A stretch of 36,196 nucleotides of DNA. It comes from an uncultured Caulobacter sp. Lineage in GTDB: Bacteria > Pseudomonadota > Alphaproteobacteria > Caulobacterales > Caulobacteraceae. The notes below the pieces were generated by a model. That model ran no database searches and was not told the DNA's origin. It was given only the letters and a program-made list of their open reading frames with translations. A program made the position numbers and the translations under genes. Positions 25,273 to 32,816 of the stretch are shown here, piece after piece. The DNA is taken from the NCBI GenBank assembly GCA_913776195.1, contig CAJYMH010000026.1, positions 1 to 36,196 of the forward strand, given 5' to 3'. The stretch's first letter is position 1; each line of letters opens with the position of its first letter.

Positions 25273-25607
25273 AACAGATATTCATCGCAACGGCGGCGGC
25301 CCTGGTGCTGGCCACGGCCTGCACGACCACGCCGGAGCCTGCGCCGCCTCCGCCGCCCGAGACGCCGACGGCTCCGGCCGACGCCATCCTGCCGCCGCCT
25401 CCGCCCAAGCCGAAGGACACCTGCGGCGCGGACGAGCTTCAGTACCTCATTGGCAAGAAGAAGACCGAAATCCCTGTGCCGAATGATCCGTCACGCCGCC
25501 GCGTGGCTTGCACCACCTGCCCGGTGACCATGGATTTCCGTGAGGACCGGGTGAACATCCTGTTCGACGCCGACACCGGCGTGATCAAGGAAGTGAAGTG
25601 CGGCTAG
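25269..25607 (+). CDS. Peptidase inhibitor I78 family lipoprotein
   Basis: A small secreted protein whose C-terminal domain matches the I78 family (elastase-inhibitor-like fold). It starts with GTG at 25269 inside the holC stop. A signal peptide ends in a lipobox-like LATAC (C18), with Ala rather than Leu at -3, so lipidation is likely but not certain. A Pro-rich linker (about 22-52) follows, then the I78 core: CGADELQYLIGKKK, RRRVACTTCPVTMDF and NILFDADTGVIKEVKCG. Length is 112. Whether it inhibits a protease here is unknown. Coupling to holC looks positional. It converges on the ABC-F gene with 4 nt between stops. Confidence 0.88.
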   Translation: MKQIFIATAAALVLATACTTTPEPAPPPPPETPTAPADAILPPPPPKPKDTCGADELQYLIGKKKTEIPVPNDPSRRRVACTTCPVTMDFREDRVNILFDADTGVIKEVKCG

Positions 25608-25611
25608 ACGC

Positions 25612-27498
25612 CTAGGCGTTTTCGATTGCGGCCAGTTGCTCGGCCAGGTCCATCCACGCCGCTTCGGCGTCGTTGACCTGGCCCTGGACCTTGTCGCGCC
25701 TCTTGGCCAGCTCGGCCGCCTTGGCGGCGTCTTTCACATAAATCTGCGGGTCGGCGAGCACTTCGTCGATCTCGGCCAGCTGTTTGGTGACGCGGGTGAG
25801 CGTCACCTCGGCGGCTTCCAGCTTGCGCTTCAGAGGGCCGGCCTGTGCTGGATTGATGCGCGGCGCAGCGGGCGGAGCCGTGGGAGCTGGCGGCGCGGCC
25901 TGCTCCTCGACCTGACGCGGAGCGCGCAGGGCGGCTCTGGCGCGCTCCATCACGTATTTGGCGTAGTCCTCCATGTCGCCTTCGAATGGCTTCACGGTGC
26001 CGTCGGCGGCCAGCCACAGGCAGTCGGCTACAAGCTCCATCAGCGAGCGGTCGTGGGTGATCAGGATCACCGCGCCCTCGTAATCGTTCAGGGCGTCCAG
26101 CAGGGCGCGACGGCTGTCGATGTCCAGGTGGTTGGTCGGTTCGTCGAGGATCAGCATGTGCGGAGCCTCCATCGCCACCAGGTTGAGCAGCAGACGGGCG
26201 CGCTCGCCGCCGGAAAGGTTGGCGACCGTGGTGTCCTGCTTGTCGAAGCCGAGGCCGAACTGGGCCAGACGCGAACGACGGCTGCTTTCGGACGCCTCCG
26301 GCATGGCGCGGCGGATGATCTCCAGCGGCGTGTCGGTGGGATCCAGCGCTTCGATCTGATGCTGATGGAACCAGCCGACCTTCATCTTTCGGTCGCGGTG
26401 GAATTCGCCGGTCTTCACCTCCAGCGCGCCGGCGATCAGCTTGGCGAAGGTGGACTTGCCGGCGCCATTTACGCCCAGCAGGCCGATACGATCGTCCAAG
26501 TCCATGCGCAGGTTCAGATTGCGCAGCACCACGTGGTCGCCATAGCCGACATTAGCTTTCTCCAACCGGATCAGCGGCGGCGGGAGGGGACGCTGAGGAG
26601 AGGGCAGGGTGAACGGCGAGACGTGTTCGCCCTTCACGGCGCTCACCGGGGGCAGCTTGGCGATCATTTTCAGGCGTGACTGGGCCTGGGTCGCCTTGGA
26701 CGCCTTGGCCCGGAAGCGATCGACGAAGGATTGCAGGTGGGCGCGCTGGGCCTCGATCTTGACGCGGTTCGCCTCCTGCAGGCGCTCCTTTTCGGCGCGG
26801 CGGGTCTCATAGTCGTCGTAACCGCCGGTATAGAGCTCCAGCTTGCCGTCGCGCAGGTGAAGGATGTAGCCGACCGAATTGTTCAGCAGTTCGCGGTCGT
26901 GGCTGATGACCAGAGCCGTGTGGGGGTATTTCTTCAGCCGCTGCTCGAGCCAGAGCGCCCCTTCCAGGTCGAGATAGTTGGTCGGTTCGTCCAACAGCAT
27001 GACGTCGGGTTCGGAGAACAGCGCCGCCGCCAGGGCGACCCGCATCCGCCAACCGCCCGAGAACTCCGCCATGGTCCGGCTCAGGTCGGCCTGGGTGAAA
27101 CCCAGACCGATAAGGATTTCAGCGGCGCGACTTGGCGCCGCATCGGCATCGATCTCGATCAGGCGGCCGTAGATTTCGCCCAGTTCCTCCGGCGGCGCGG
27201 TCTCCAGGCGACGGGTGAGGGTCTCTCGCTCCTCGTCCGCGGCCAGGACGGTGTCCATCAGGGTGATCGGCGTCGCCGGGTGCTCCTGGTCCACTGAAGT
27301 CAGGCGAGCGTTGCGCGGCAAGGAAATCTCGCCGCCACCGGGCGTCAGCTGGCCTTGAATAAGCTTGAACAGGGTCGATTTGCCCACGCCGTTCCTGCCG
27401 ACCAGGCCGACCTTGGCGCCAGGCGGGATCATGACGGTCGCGTCCTCGAAGAACCGTCGTCCCCAGGCGTCGAAAGTAAGGTCGTTGATCTGAAGCAT
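25612..27498 (-). CDS. ABC-F family ATPase (ribosome-associated type, YheS/Uup-like)
   Basis: ABC-F proteins have two ATPase domains and no membrane part; characterised members bind the ribosomal E site and act in translation. I start at the ATG at 27498, giving 628 residues and the usual MLQINDLTFDAWG. The first domain has GRNGVGKST (34-42), FSGGWRMR and LLDEPTNYLDLEG. A charged linker of about 80 residues (P-site tRNA interaction motif region) follows. The second domain has GVNGAGKST, LSGGERAR and ILDEPTNHLD. The tail is an Ala/Pro stretch and a coiled coil. Both Walker sets are complete. The exact subfamily is uncertain. It is divergent from ndk, with a shared promoter region. Confidence 0.93.
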   Translation of the reverse strand: MLQINDLTFDAWGRRFFEDATVMIPPGAKVGLVGRNGVGKSTLFKLIQGQLTPGGGEISLPRNARLTSVDQEHPATPITLMDTVLAADEERETLTRRLETAPPEELGEIYGRLIEIDADAAPSRAAEILIGLGFTQADLSRTMAEFSGGWRMRVALAAALFSEPDVMLLDEPTNYLDLEGALWLEQRLKKYPHTALVISHDRELLNNSVGYILHLRDGKLELYTGGYDDYETRRAEKERLQEANRVKIEAQRAHLQSFVDRFRAKASKATQAQSRLKMIAKLPPVSAVKGEHVSPFTLPSPQRPLPPPLIRLEKANVGYGDHVVLRNLNLRMDLDDRIGLLGVNGAGKSTFAKLIAGALEVKTGEFHRDRKMKVGWFHQHQIEALDPTDTPLEIIRRAMPEASESSRRSRLAQFGLGFDKQDTTVANLSGGERARLLLNLVAMEAPHMLILDEPTNHLDIDSRRALLDALNDYEGAVILITHDRSLMELVADCLWLAADGTVKPFEGDMEDYAKYVMERARAALRAPRQVEEQAAPPAPTAPPAAPRINPAQAGPLKRKLEAAEVTLTRVTKQLAEIDEVLADPQIYVKDAAKAAELAKRRDKVQGQVNDAEAAWMDLAEQLAAIENA

Positions 27499-27519
27499 TA
27501 AACTGATAGCCGAGGGAGG

Positions 27520-27570
27520 TTGGCGCGGGCGCGGCCCGCCGCTATAAGCCCGCAACCTCCCAATCCACAA
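27520..27570. promoter_or_regulatory. Overlapping divergent promoters for ABC-F and ndk
   Basis: Plus strand: TTGGCG (27520-27525), 17 nt, TATAAG (27543-27548) for ndk, matching the Caulobacter housekeeping form with GCTATAAG. Minus strand: TTGTGG (27570-27565), 18 nt, TATAGC (27546-27541) for the ABC-F gene. The two -10 boxes share the bases 27543-27546, so the promoters are back to back on one AT-rich core. Confidence 0.6.
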
Positions 27571-27593
27571 CTCAACTAACGAGATTTCGGAAA

Positions 27594-28013
27594 ATGACCG
27601 AACGCACTTTCTCGATCATCAAGCCGGACGCCACGCGTCGTAACTTGACCGGCGCGATCAACGCCGTGATCGAAAAGGCCGGCCTGCGCATCGTCGCCCA
27701 GCGCCGCGTCCACCTGACCGAGGCGCAAGCCAAGAAGTTCTACGAAGTTCACGCCGAGCGTCCGTTCTACGGCGAACTGGTCGGCCAGATGACCGCCGAG
27801 CCGGTCGTCGTGCAGGTTCTGGAAGGCGAAAACGCCGTGGCTCGCTACCGCGAAGTCATGGGCGCCACGAACCCGGAACAAGCCGCCGATGGCACCCTGC
27901 GCAAGCTGTTCGCCCTGTCGATCGGTGAGAACTCTGTCCACGGCTCGGACAGCCTGGACAACGCCAAGATCGAGATCGCCCAGTTCTTCACCGACGACCA
28001 GATCGTCGGCTAA
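27594..28013 (+). CDS. ndk: Nucleoside diphosphate kinase
   Basis: Ndk moves the gamma-phosphate from ATP to other nucleoside diphosphates through a phospho-histidine. The 139-residue protein begins [16 protein letters not shown] and has H116 in the active-site [22 protein letters not shown] (50-63) and the C-terminal IEIAQFF are also typical. Together with gmk in this window it completes GTP formation from GMP. A good promoter lies about 50 nt upstream, and a hairpin follows the stop, so it is probably a single-gene unit. Confidence 0.99.
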   Translation: MTERTFSIIKPDATRRNLTGAINAVIEKAGLRIVAQRRVHLTEAQAKKFYEVHAERPFYGELVGQMTAEPVVVQVLEGENAVARYREVMGATNPEQAADGTLRKLFALSIGENSVHGSDSLDNAKIEIAQFFTDDQIVG

Positions 28014-28069
28014 GCTTCGGGCAAGCTTGAGCTTTCGAACGGCCGGGGCAGCGATGTCCCGGCCGATTT
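28012..28069 (+). terminator. Hairpins after ndk
   Basis: AAGCTT-CGGGC-AAGCTT (28012-28028) overlaps the stop codon. A second stem follows, CGGCCGGG with CCCGGCCG (28040-28047 with 28058-28065), then ATTTCTT. The second is a plausible terminator with a weak T-run. Confidence 0.6.
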
Positions 28070-28085
28070 CTTATGCGCCCATGTC

Positions 28086-28111
28086 GGAACCTCGACGCAT
28101 GCGGTCCCGTT
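28086..28111 (+). promoter_or_regulatory. General-stress (EcfG/SigT-type) promoter of the small lipoprotein
   Basis: GGAAC (28086-28090), 17 nt, then CGTT (28108-28111). This is an exact match to the -35 and -10 elements known for the alphaproteobacterial general stress sigma factor. Transcription would start near 28118, about 28 nt before the ATG at 28146, which has GAAGGAAG upstream. Confidence 0.7.
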
Positions 28112-28145
28112 GGAATGGCGTCCCCCGCAAGAAGGAAGCCTCTCC

Positions 28146-28361
28146 ATGTCCCCAATTCTGAAGTTTGCTCCGCTTGTTGGCGCCGGCCTGCTGCTGGCCG
28201 CCTGCGGCACCACGGTCACTGAACGCGCCGCCACAGGCGCCCTAGGCGGCGCCGCCGTCGGCGCCGCTGTCGGCGGCGGCAATGGCGCTCTGGCTGGTGC
28301 GGCTCTCGGCGGCGTCGCGGGCGCGGCGACCACCAACTGCCGCAACACTAACCGCTGCTAG
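28146..28361 (+). CDS. Small glycine-zipper lipoprotein
   Basis: A 71-residue envelope protein. The ATG at 28146 follows GAAGGAAG and gives a signal peptide ending in the lipobox LLAAC (C20). The mature part has a glycine-zipper repeat (ATGALGGAAVGAAVGG, then GALAGAALGGVAGAA), expected to pack as a membrane helix pair, and ends NCRNTNRC with two further cysteines. It resembles YMGG/OsmB-like stress lipoproteins by pattern only. An EcfG-type promoter directly upstream suggests induction under stress or in stationary phase. The TAG stop shares CTAG with the convergent purN stop. Exact role unknown. Confidence 0.85.
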   Translation: MSPILKFAPLVGAGLLLAACGTTVTERAATGALGGAAVGAAVGGGNGALAGAALGGVAGAATTNCRNTNRC

Positions 28362-28942
28362 GCGGCAGTCAACGTCCGGCAGAAGTCGGATAACGCCCTT
28401 GGGTAGAGCTGGTGCTCGGCGACGAGCACCCGCTCGCTCAGGGCTTCCGCGTCGTCGCCCGGCAAAATGGGGACACGCGCTTGGGCAACGATAGGCCCCT
28501 CATCAACGCCCACCGTCACCAGATGCACCGTGCAGCCGGCTTCGGCATGTCCGGCTTCGATTGCGCGGTTGTGGGTGTCCAGCCCCGGAAACAGGGGCAG
28601 CAGGGACGGGTGGATGTTCAGCATCCGACCTTCCCAGGCCTCCACGAGGAATGGCGTCAGCACGCGCATATAGCCGGCCAGGGCGATAACCTGCACGCCG
28701 GCGGCGCGAAGTTCGGCGTCCAGGGCGCGTTCGTGCGCCTCCCGATCCCCTGAGAACAGCTTCTGATCCACGGCCTTGGCCGTGATCCCGGCCGCTCGAG
28801 CCGTCTCCAACCCGCCAGCGTCCGGCTTGTTGGAGAGAACCAGCACGATCTCGTATGGACAATCGGCGTCCCTGGAGGCGTCCAGGAGCGCCTCCATGTT
28901 CGATCCCCGGCCGGAGATCAGGACGCCGACGCGAACATTCAT
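28358..28942 (-). CDS. purN: Phosphoribosylglycinamide formyltransferase
   Basis: PurN transfers a formyl group from 10-formyl-THF to GAR, the third step of purine synthesis. The 194-residue protein starts VRVGVLISGRGSNMEALLDA. It has the catalytic Asn and His in MLNIHPSLLPLFPG and the Asp in VTVGVDEGPIVAQ. The ATG at 28942 overlaps the purM stop by one base (TGATG), so the pair is tightly coupled. The stop lies in a CTAG shared with the small lipoprotein. Confidence 0.98.
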   Translation of the reverse strand: MNVRVGVLISGRGSNMEALLDASRDADCPYEIVLVLSNKPDAGGLETARAAGITAKAVDQKLFSGDREAHERALDAELRAAGVQVIALAGYMRVLTPFLVEAWEGRMLNIHPSLLPLFPGLDTHNRAIEAGHAEAGCTVHLVTVGVDEGPIVAQARVPILPGDDAEALSERVLVAEHQLYPRALSDFCRTLTAA

Positions 28943-29967
28943 CAGGCGGCCGCGAGCTCGCCGCAGATGAAAGCGTCTTCGCCGGCGTTCAGCAGGGCGG
29001 CCAGGACCGGTTCAGCGTCCGAGGGCGAACAGATCAGCATGAAGCCGACCCCGCAATTGAACGTGCGGCGCAGTTCATGATCGGCCACGCCGCCGACTTC
29101 CTGCAGCCACGCGAAGACCGCGGGCAGGGGCCACGCGTTCCAGTCGATCCGCGGAACCAGGCCCTCGGCGATGGCGCGGGGCGGATTTTCGATCAGGCCG
29201 CCGCCGGTGATGTGTGCGCCGCCCTTGACGCGGCCGGCCTGCAGCAGGGGCAGGACCGACTTCACATAGATTCGGGTCGGGGCCATCAGTGCCTCCGCCA
29301 GGGTCTTGCCCTCGGCGAAGGGAGCGGGGGCGTCCCAGGCCAGGCCCGAGCGCTCGACGATCTTGCGGACCAGGGAATAGCCGTTGGAATGCGGACCGGA
29401 GGAGGCGATGCCGATCAGCACGTCGCCAGCGCGCTGGGCGTCCAGCTTGGGCAGGACGTCGTCACGGTCCACGGCGCCGACCGTGAAGCCGGCCAGATCG
29501 TATTCGCCGTCGGCGTACATGTCGGGCATTTCGGCCGTCTCGCCGCCCACCAGGGCTGCGCCGGCGAGCTTGCAGCCCTCGGCGATGCCGGCCACCACGC
29601 GCTTGGCGATCTCCACGTCCAGCTTGCCGGTGGCGAAGTAGTCCAGGAACATCAGCGGTTCAGCGCCCTGCGCCAGCAGGTCGTTGACGCACATGGCCAC
29701 GAGATCGATGCCGACGGTGTCGTGCAGGCCCGAGTCGATGGCGATCTTCAGCTTGGTGCCGACGCCGTCGGTGGTCGAGACGATCAACGGATCATCATAA
29801 CCGGCAGCCTTCAGGTCGAAGAGAGCCCCGAAACCGCCGAGCGCAGAATCCGCGCCGGGGCGTCGCGTGGCCTTGGCCAGCGGCTTGATGGCCTCCACCA
29901 GGGCGTTGCCGGCGTCGATATCGACGCCTGCCTGGGCGTAGGTGAGTCCGTTCGGACGATCGGTCAT
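28942..29967 (-). CDS. purM: Phosphoribosylformylglycinamidine cyclo-ligase
   Basis: PurM closes the imidazole ring of FGAM to AIR using ATP, the fifth step of purine synthesis. The 341-residue protein has [20 protein letters not shown] (8-27), then [23 protein letters not shown] and [13 protein letters not shown], all family blocks. It precedes purN, the usual order. The 92-nt gap to the divergent rnd gene must hold its promoter, but I see no strong -10 on the minus strand and no purine riboswitch. Confidence 0.98.
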   Translation of the reverse strand: MTDRPNGLTYAQAGVDIDAGNALVEAIKPLAKATRRPGADSALGGFGALFDLKAAGYDDPLIVSTTDGVGTKLKIAIDSGLHDTVGIDLVAMCVNDLLAQGAEPLMFLDYFATGKLDVEIAKRVVAGIAEGCKLAGAALVGGETAEMPDMYADGEYDLAGFTVGAVDRDDVLPKLDAQRAGDVLIGIASSGPHSNGYSLVRKIVERSGLAWDAPAPFAEGKTLAEALMAPTRIYVKSVLPLLQAGRVKGGAHITGGGLIENPPRAIAEGLVPRIDWNAWPLPAVFAWLQEVGGVADHELRRTFNCGVGFMLICSPSDAEPVLAALLNAGEDAFICGELAAA

Positions 29968-30025
29968 GCTGTGCGCGCCTTGCCTTCGTATGACGAGATT
30001 TCGCCGTACTTTGCCGTTTGAGCCC

Positions 30026-30053
30026 TTGCAGACTCCTCGCGCGGGGCTATAGC
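30026..30053 (+). promoter_or_regulatory. Likely rnd promoter, predicting a leaderless mRNA
   Basis: TTGCAG (30026-30031), 16 nt, TATAGC (30048-30053, within GCTATAGC). The ATG of rnd starts at 30060, six bases after the -10 box, so transcription would begin at or next to the start codon. A GACTC (GANTC) site lies at 30031-30035 in the spacer. Confidence 0.5.
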
Positions 30054-30059
30054 GGCTCG

Positions 30060-31229
30060 ATGCAGCCTATTACAACCACCGCCGCGCTGTCGGCGTTCTG
30101 CAATCAGATCAAAGGCCAGCCCTTCGTCGCCGTGGACACCGAGTTCATGCGTGAGACAACCTATTGGCCCAAGCTCTGCCTGATCCAGGCGGCGACGCCC
30201 AATGCGGAGGCGGTGATCGATCCGTTGGCAGACGGGATCGACCTCACGCCGTTCCTGGACGTCCTGCGCGACGAGAGCATCCTGAAGGTGTTTCACGCAG
30301 CTCGTCAGGACGTGGAGATCTTCAACAACCTGGACGCCATGCCGCGGCCGCTGTTCGACACCCAGATCGCCGGTATGGCGGCAGGGTTCGGCGAGCAGAT
30401 CGCTTATGACGCCCTGGTCCGCCAGATGCTGAAGATCGAGCTGGACAAGTCCAGCCGCTTCACCGACTGGGCCCGCCGTCCGCTGACCGAGGCGCAGCTG
30501 ACCTACGCCCTGGCCGATGTGACGCACCTGGCCGAGCTTTTCCCGATGCTCCGCGAGCGGCTGCAGAAGTCCGGCCGCTTGGCCTGGGTCGAGGAAGAGA
30601 TGGCCGCCGTCACCGATCCGGCGGCCTATGACGTCGATCCGGAAAAGGCCTGGCGCCGACTGAAGCCCCGCAAGACCCAGGCGAAGTATCTGGCCGTTTT
30701 CCGTGCGGTCGCGGCATGGCGCGAGCGGACGGCTCAAACCCGGGACCAGCCACGCGGCCGAATCCTGAAGGACGACGCCATCGACGAACTGGCCGCCCAG
30801 GCGCCGACCGACGCAGCGGGCCTGGACCGCCTGCGCGGCGTGCCGAAAGGCTTCTCCGGCTCCAAGTTCGGCCCGGACCTTCTGACGGCGATCAAGACCG
30901 CCCTGCAGGACCCGGAAGGCTACGCCCCGGTGATCGAGCGCGGTCCGCCGCCACCGCAGAACGCCGGCGCCGTGGTCGAGCTTCTTAAGGTGCTGTTGAA
31001 GGCGCGGGCTGAAGACGCCGGCGTGGCGTCCAAGCTGATCGCCACGGTTTCTGATCTGGACAAGATCGCCGCCGACGACGATGCGGACACCCCGGCCCTG
31101 AAGGGCTGGCGCTATGACGCGTTCGGGGCTGACGCCCTGAAGCTGAAGCGGGGCGAGCTGGCTCTGGTGCTGGATGGCGCCCGGGTTCGGGTCGTCGAGG
31201 TCCGTCGGGCCCCCAAGGCCGCCGGCTAG
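30060..31229 (+). CDS. rnd: Ribonuclease D
   Basis: RNase D is a 3'-5' exonuclease that trims tRNA and other structured RNA ends. I start at the ATG at 30060, giving 389 residues and [14 protein letters not shown]; the open frame from 30018 adds 14 residues that overlap the promoter. The DEDDy catalytic set is complete: D26 and E28 in VDTEFM, D84 in ARQDVEIF, and Y149 and D153 in [13 protein letters not shown] domains follow (about 205-285 and beyond). No ribosome binding site is seen, in line with a leaderless message. It is divergent from purM and converges on ppx with 3 nt between stops. Confidence 0.96.
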   Translation: MQPITTTAALSAFCNQIKGQPFVAVDTEFMRETTYWPKLCLIQAATPNAEAVIDPLADGIDLTPFLDVLRDESILKVFHAARQDVEIFNNLDAMPRPLFDTQIAGMAAGFGEQIAYDALVRQMLKIELDKSSRFTDWARRPLTEAQLTYALADVTHLAELFPMLRERLQKSGRLAWVEEEMAAVTDPAAYDVDPEKAWRRLKPRKTQAKYLAVFRAVAAWRERTAQTRDQPRGRILKDDAIDELAAQAPTDAAGLDRLRGVPKGFSGSKFGPDLLTAIKTALQDPEGYAPVIERGPPPPQNAGAVVELLKVLLKARAEDAGVASKLIATVSDLDKIAADDDADTPALKGWRYDAFGADALKLKRGELALVLDGARVRVVEVRRAPKAAG

Positions 31230-31232
31230 GGG

Positions 31233-32771
31233 CTAGCTGATCTGAAGCTTGAGGCCGAGGACCTGAGCCAAGGTCCCGGCCCGCTTCGCCGTCTGCTCGC
31301 CGAGCAGCATGTCCGCCCAGCCTTGTTCGGCGCTGAGGCGGACCATGCCCTTGTCGATGGTCAACTGCGAGCGTCCCAGCAGGGGGGCGCTGCGGCCTGA
31401 CAGGTCGCTGCCCAGACGGATGGCGGCGCCGAGAGCTCGGGCCCGGCGGGTACGATCCGGTGACAGAATGCGGGCCAAGGTCTCCGGCTCGGGCGGATTG
31501 AACGCGCCGCTGTGGCGGGCGTAAGAGGCCGCCGCCAGGAAGCCGCGCTCGGCATGGTTCATCCCCGCCACCGGCGCGCGCAGCACCTGTTCAAAGACGA
31601 GATCGGCGCGATGGTCGGGGTGTAGTCGGGCCCCGAGGTTGGCCAGCCGGCAGGCGGCGGCCAGCAGCACGGGGTCACGGTCGCCGAACAGGGGGGGAAG
31701 GGTGGCGAAGGCGGGGGCGACCCAGGCCTCCAGCGCCGCTTCCAGCGTGTCGTCGAAGTCGTGGACGCCCAGGGTGGCGCAACCTTCGACCAGGGGGTCC
31801 AGCATGCGGACCTTGGGCGGCATGGCCTCGAATAGCAGGCCCTCGCGCAGGCCAAAGGCGGAGAGGGCGATTGTCTGCAGGTTCAGGCGTTCGATCAACG
31901 CCTCCAGCACGACGGCCGCGTAGGGCATGGTCTCGGCGCGCTTCTTGGAGACGCCGGGAATGCGCTCCAGCGATTCCTTGGACTGGCTGGCCACGAAACG
32001 CGCGGCCTCCAGGGCTTCGGCGCGGCTCATCTCGTACTGATGGACGAGCTGGAGCGGATAGCCGCTCATCCGCATGTGCATCAGGGCGAGGTTGCGCCAG
32101 GCGCCGCCGACGGCGTGAAAGTCCGTGGCCTTGAAGCGCTTGACCATGGGCGCGAGGACCGCGTCGATAGACTTTCGGACCCGTCCATAGTCGAAGCTCT
32201 GGGTCAGTCCCAAGGAGAACGGGCCAAGGGGCAGGGTGACGGCGTCGCCTGCGCCGGTCTTGCCCAGGCGGGTCAGCTCCAGGCTGGCGCCGCCCAGGTC
32301 ACCGACCACACCCTGGGAGGTCGGATCGCCGGCCAGGACGCCGAGCGCGGCGTAGCGACCTTCCTCTTCGCCCGACAGCAGGCGGACGGTGAAGTCGGCC
32401 TCGGCCTTGATCCGGCGCAGGAAATCCGGGCCGTCGGTGGCGTCGCGAACGGCGGCGGTGGCGGCCACGAAGGTCTGGGCCGGCTTCACCGCGTCGAGCA
32501 CGGCGCGGAAACGGCGAATGGCCGCCAGCGCCGCAGCGGAGCCTTCCGGCGACAGCTTGCCGGTGACGGCGAGGTCGCGGCCGAGGCCGGCGAGCACTTT
32601 TTCGTTGAAGATCGTCCAGATCGCCCGGCCTTCCAGCCGGTAGATCACCAAGCGGACGGAGTTCGAGCCGATGTCGATGACGGCCGCGTCGCTGGGCGCC
32701 GCGTCCAGCATGGCCGGGCGGCGCGAGGCGGGCGTCAGCCAGTTGTCCCGAAAGCTGCGGGTCGTCAGCAC
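31233..32771 (-). CDS. ppx: Exopolyphosphatase (Ppx/GppA)
   Basis: Ppx/GppA enzymes release phosphate from polyphosphate and can hydrolyse pppGpp. The start codon is GTG at 32771 with AGGAG six bases upstream, giving 512 residues. The ASKHA-fold core has the phosphate loops VIDIGSNSVRLVIY (31-44) and VVGDLGGASLEL, and an active-site Glu in the ATAAVRDA region. The C-terminal third is an HD-like helical domain that includes MNHAERGFLAAASYARHSG. It is 45 nt after ppk1, so synthesis and breakdown of polyphosphate are likely made from one mRNA. Which of the two substrates dominates cannot be told here. Confidence 0.93.
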   Translation of the reverse strand: MLTTRSFRDNWLTPASRRPAMLDAAPSDAAVIDIGSNSVRLVIYRLEGRAIWTIFNEKVLAGLGRDLAVTGKLSPEGSAAALAAIRRFRAVLDAVKPAQTFVAATAAVRDATDGPDFLRRIKAEADFTVRLLSGEEEGRYAALGVLAGDPTSQGVVGDLGGASLELTRLGKTGAGDAVTLPLGPFSLGLTQSFDYGRVRKSIDAVLAPMVKRFKATDFHAVGGAWRNLALMHMRMSGYPLQLVHQYEMSRAEALEAARFVASQSKESLERIPGVSKKRAETMPYAAVVLEALIERLNLQTIALSAFGLREGLLFEAMPPKVRMLDPLVEGCATLGVHDFDDTLEAALEAWVAPAFATLPPLFGDRDPVLLAAACRLANLGARLHPDHRADLVFEQVLRAPVAGMNHAERGFLAAASYARHSGAFNPPEPETLARILSPDRTRRARALGAAIRLGSDLSGRSAPLLGRSQLTIDKGMVRLSAEQGWADMLLGEQTAKRAGTLAQVLGLKLQIS

Positions 32772-32816
32772 AGATTGCTCCTGGCCTCGCCGGGGAGGGC
32801 GATCCCTGAGACGCGT

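Noticed and set aside
28855..30021. 388-codon plus-strand frame antisense to purN/purM
   Set aside because: purM and purN are certain on the other strand, and the antisense product has no family features.
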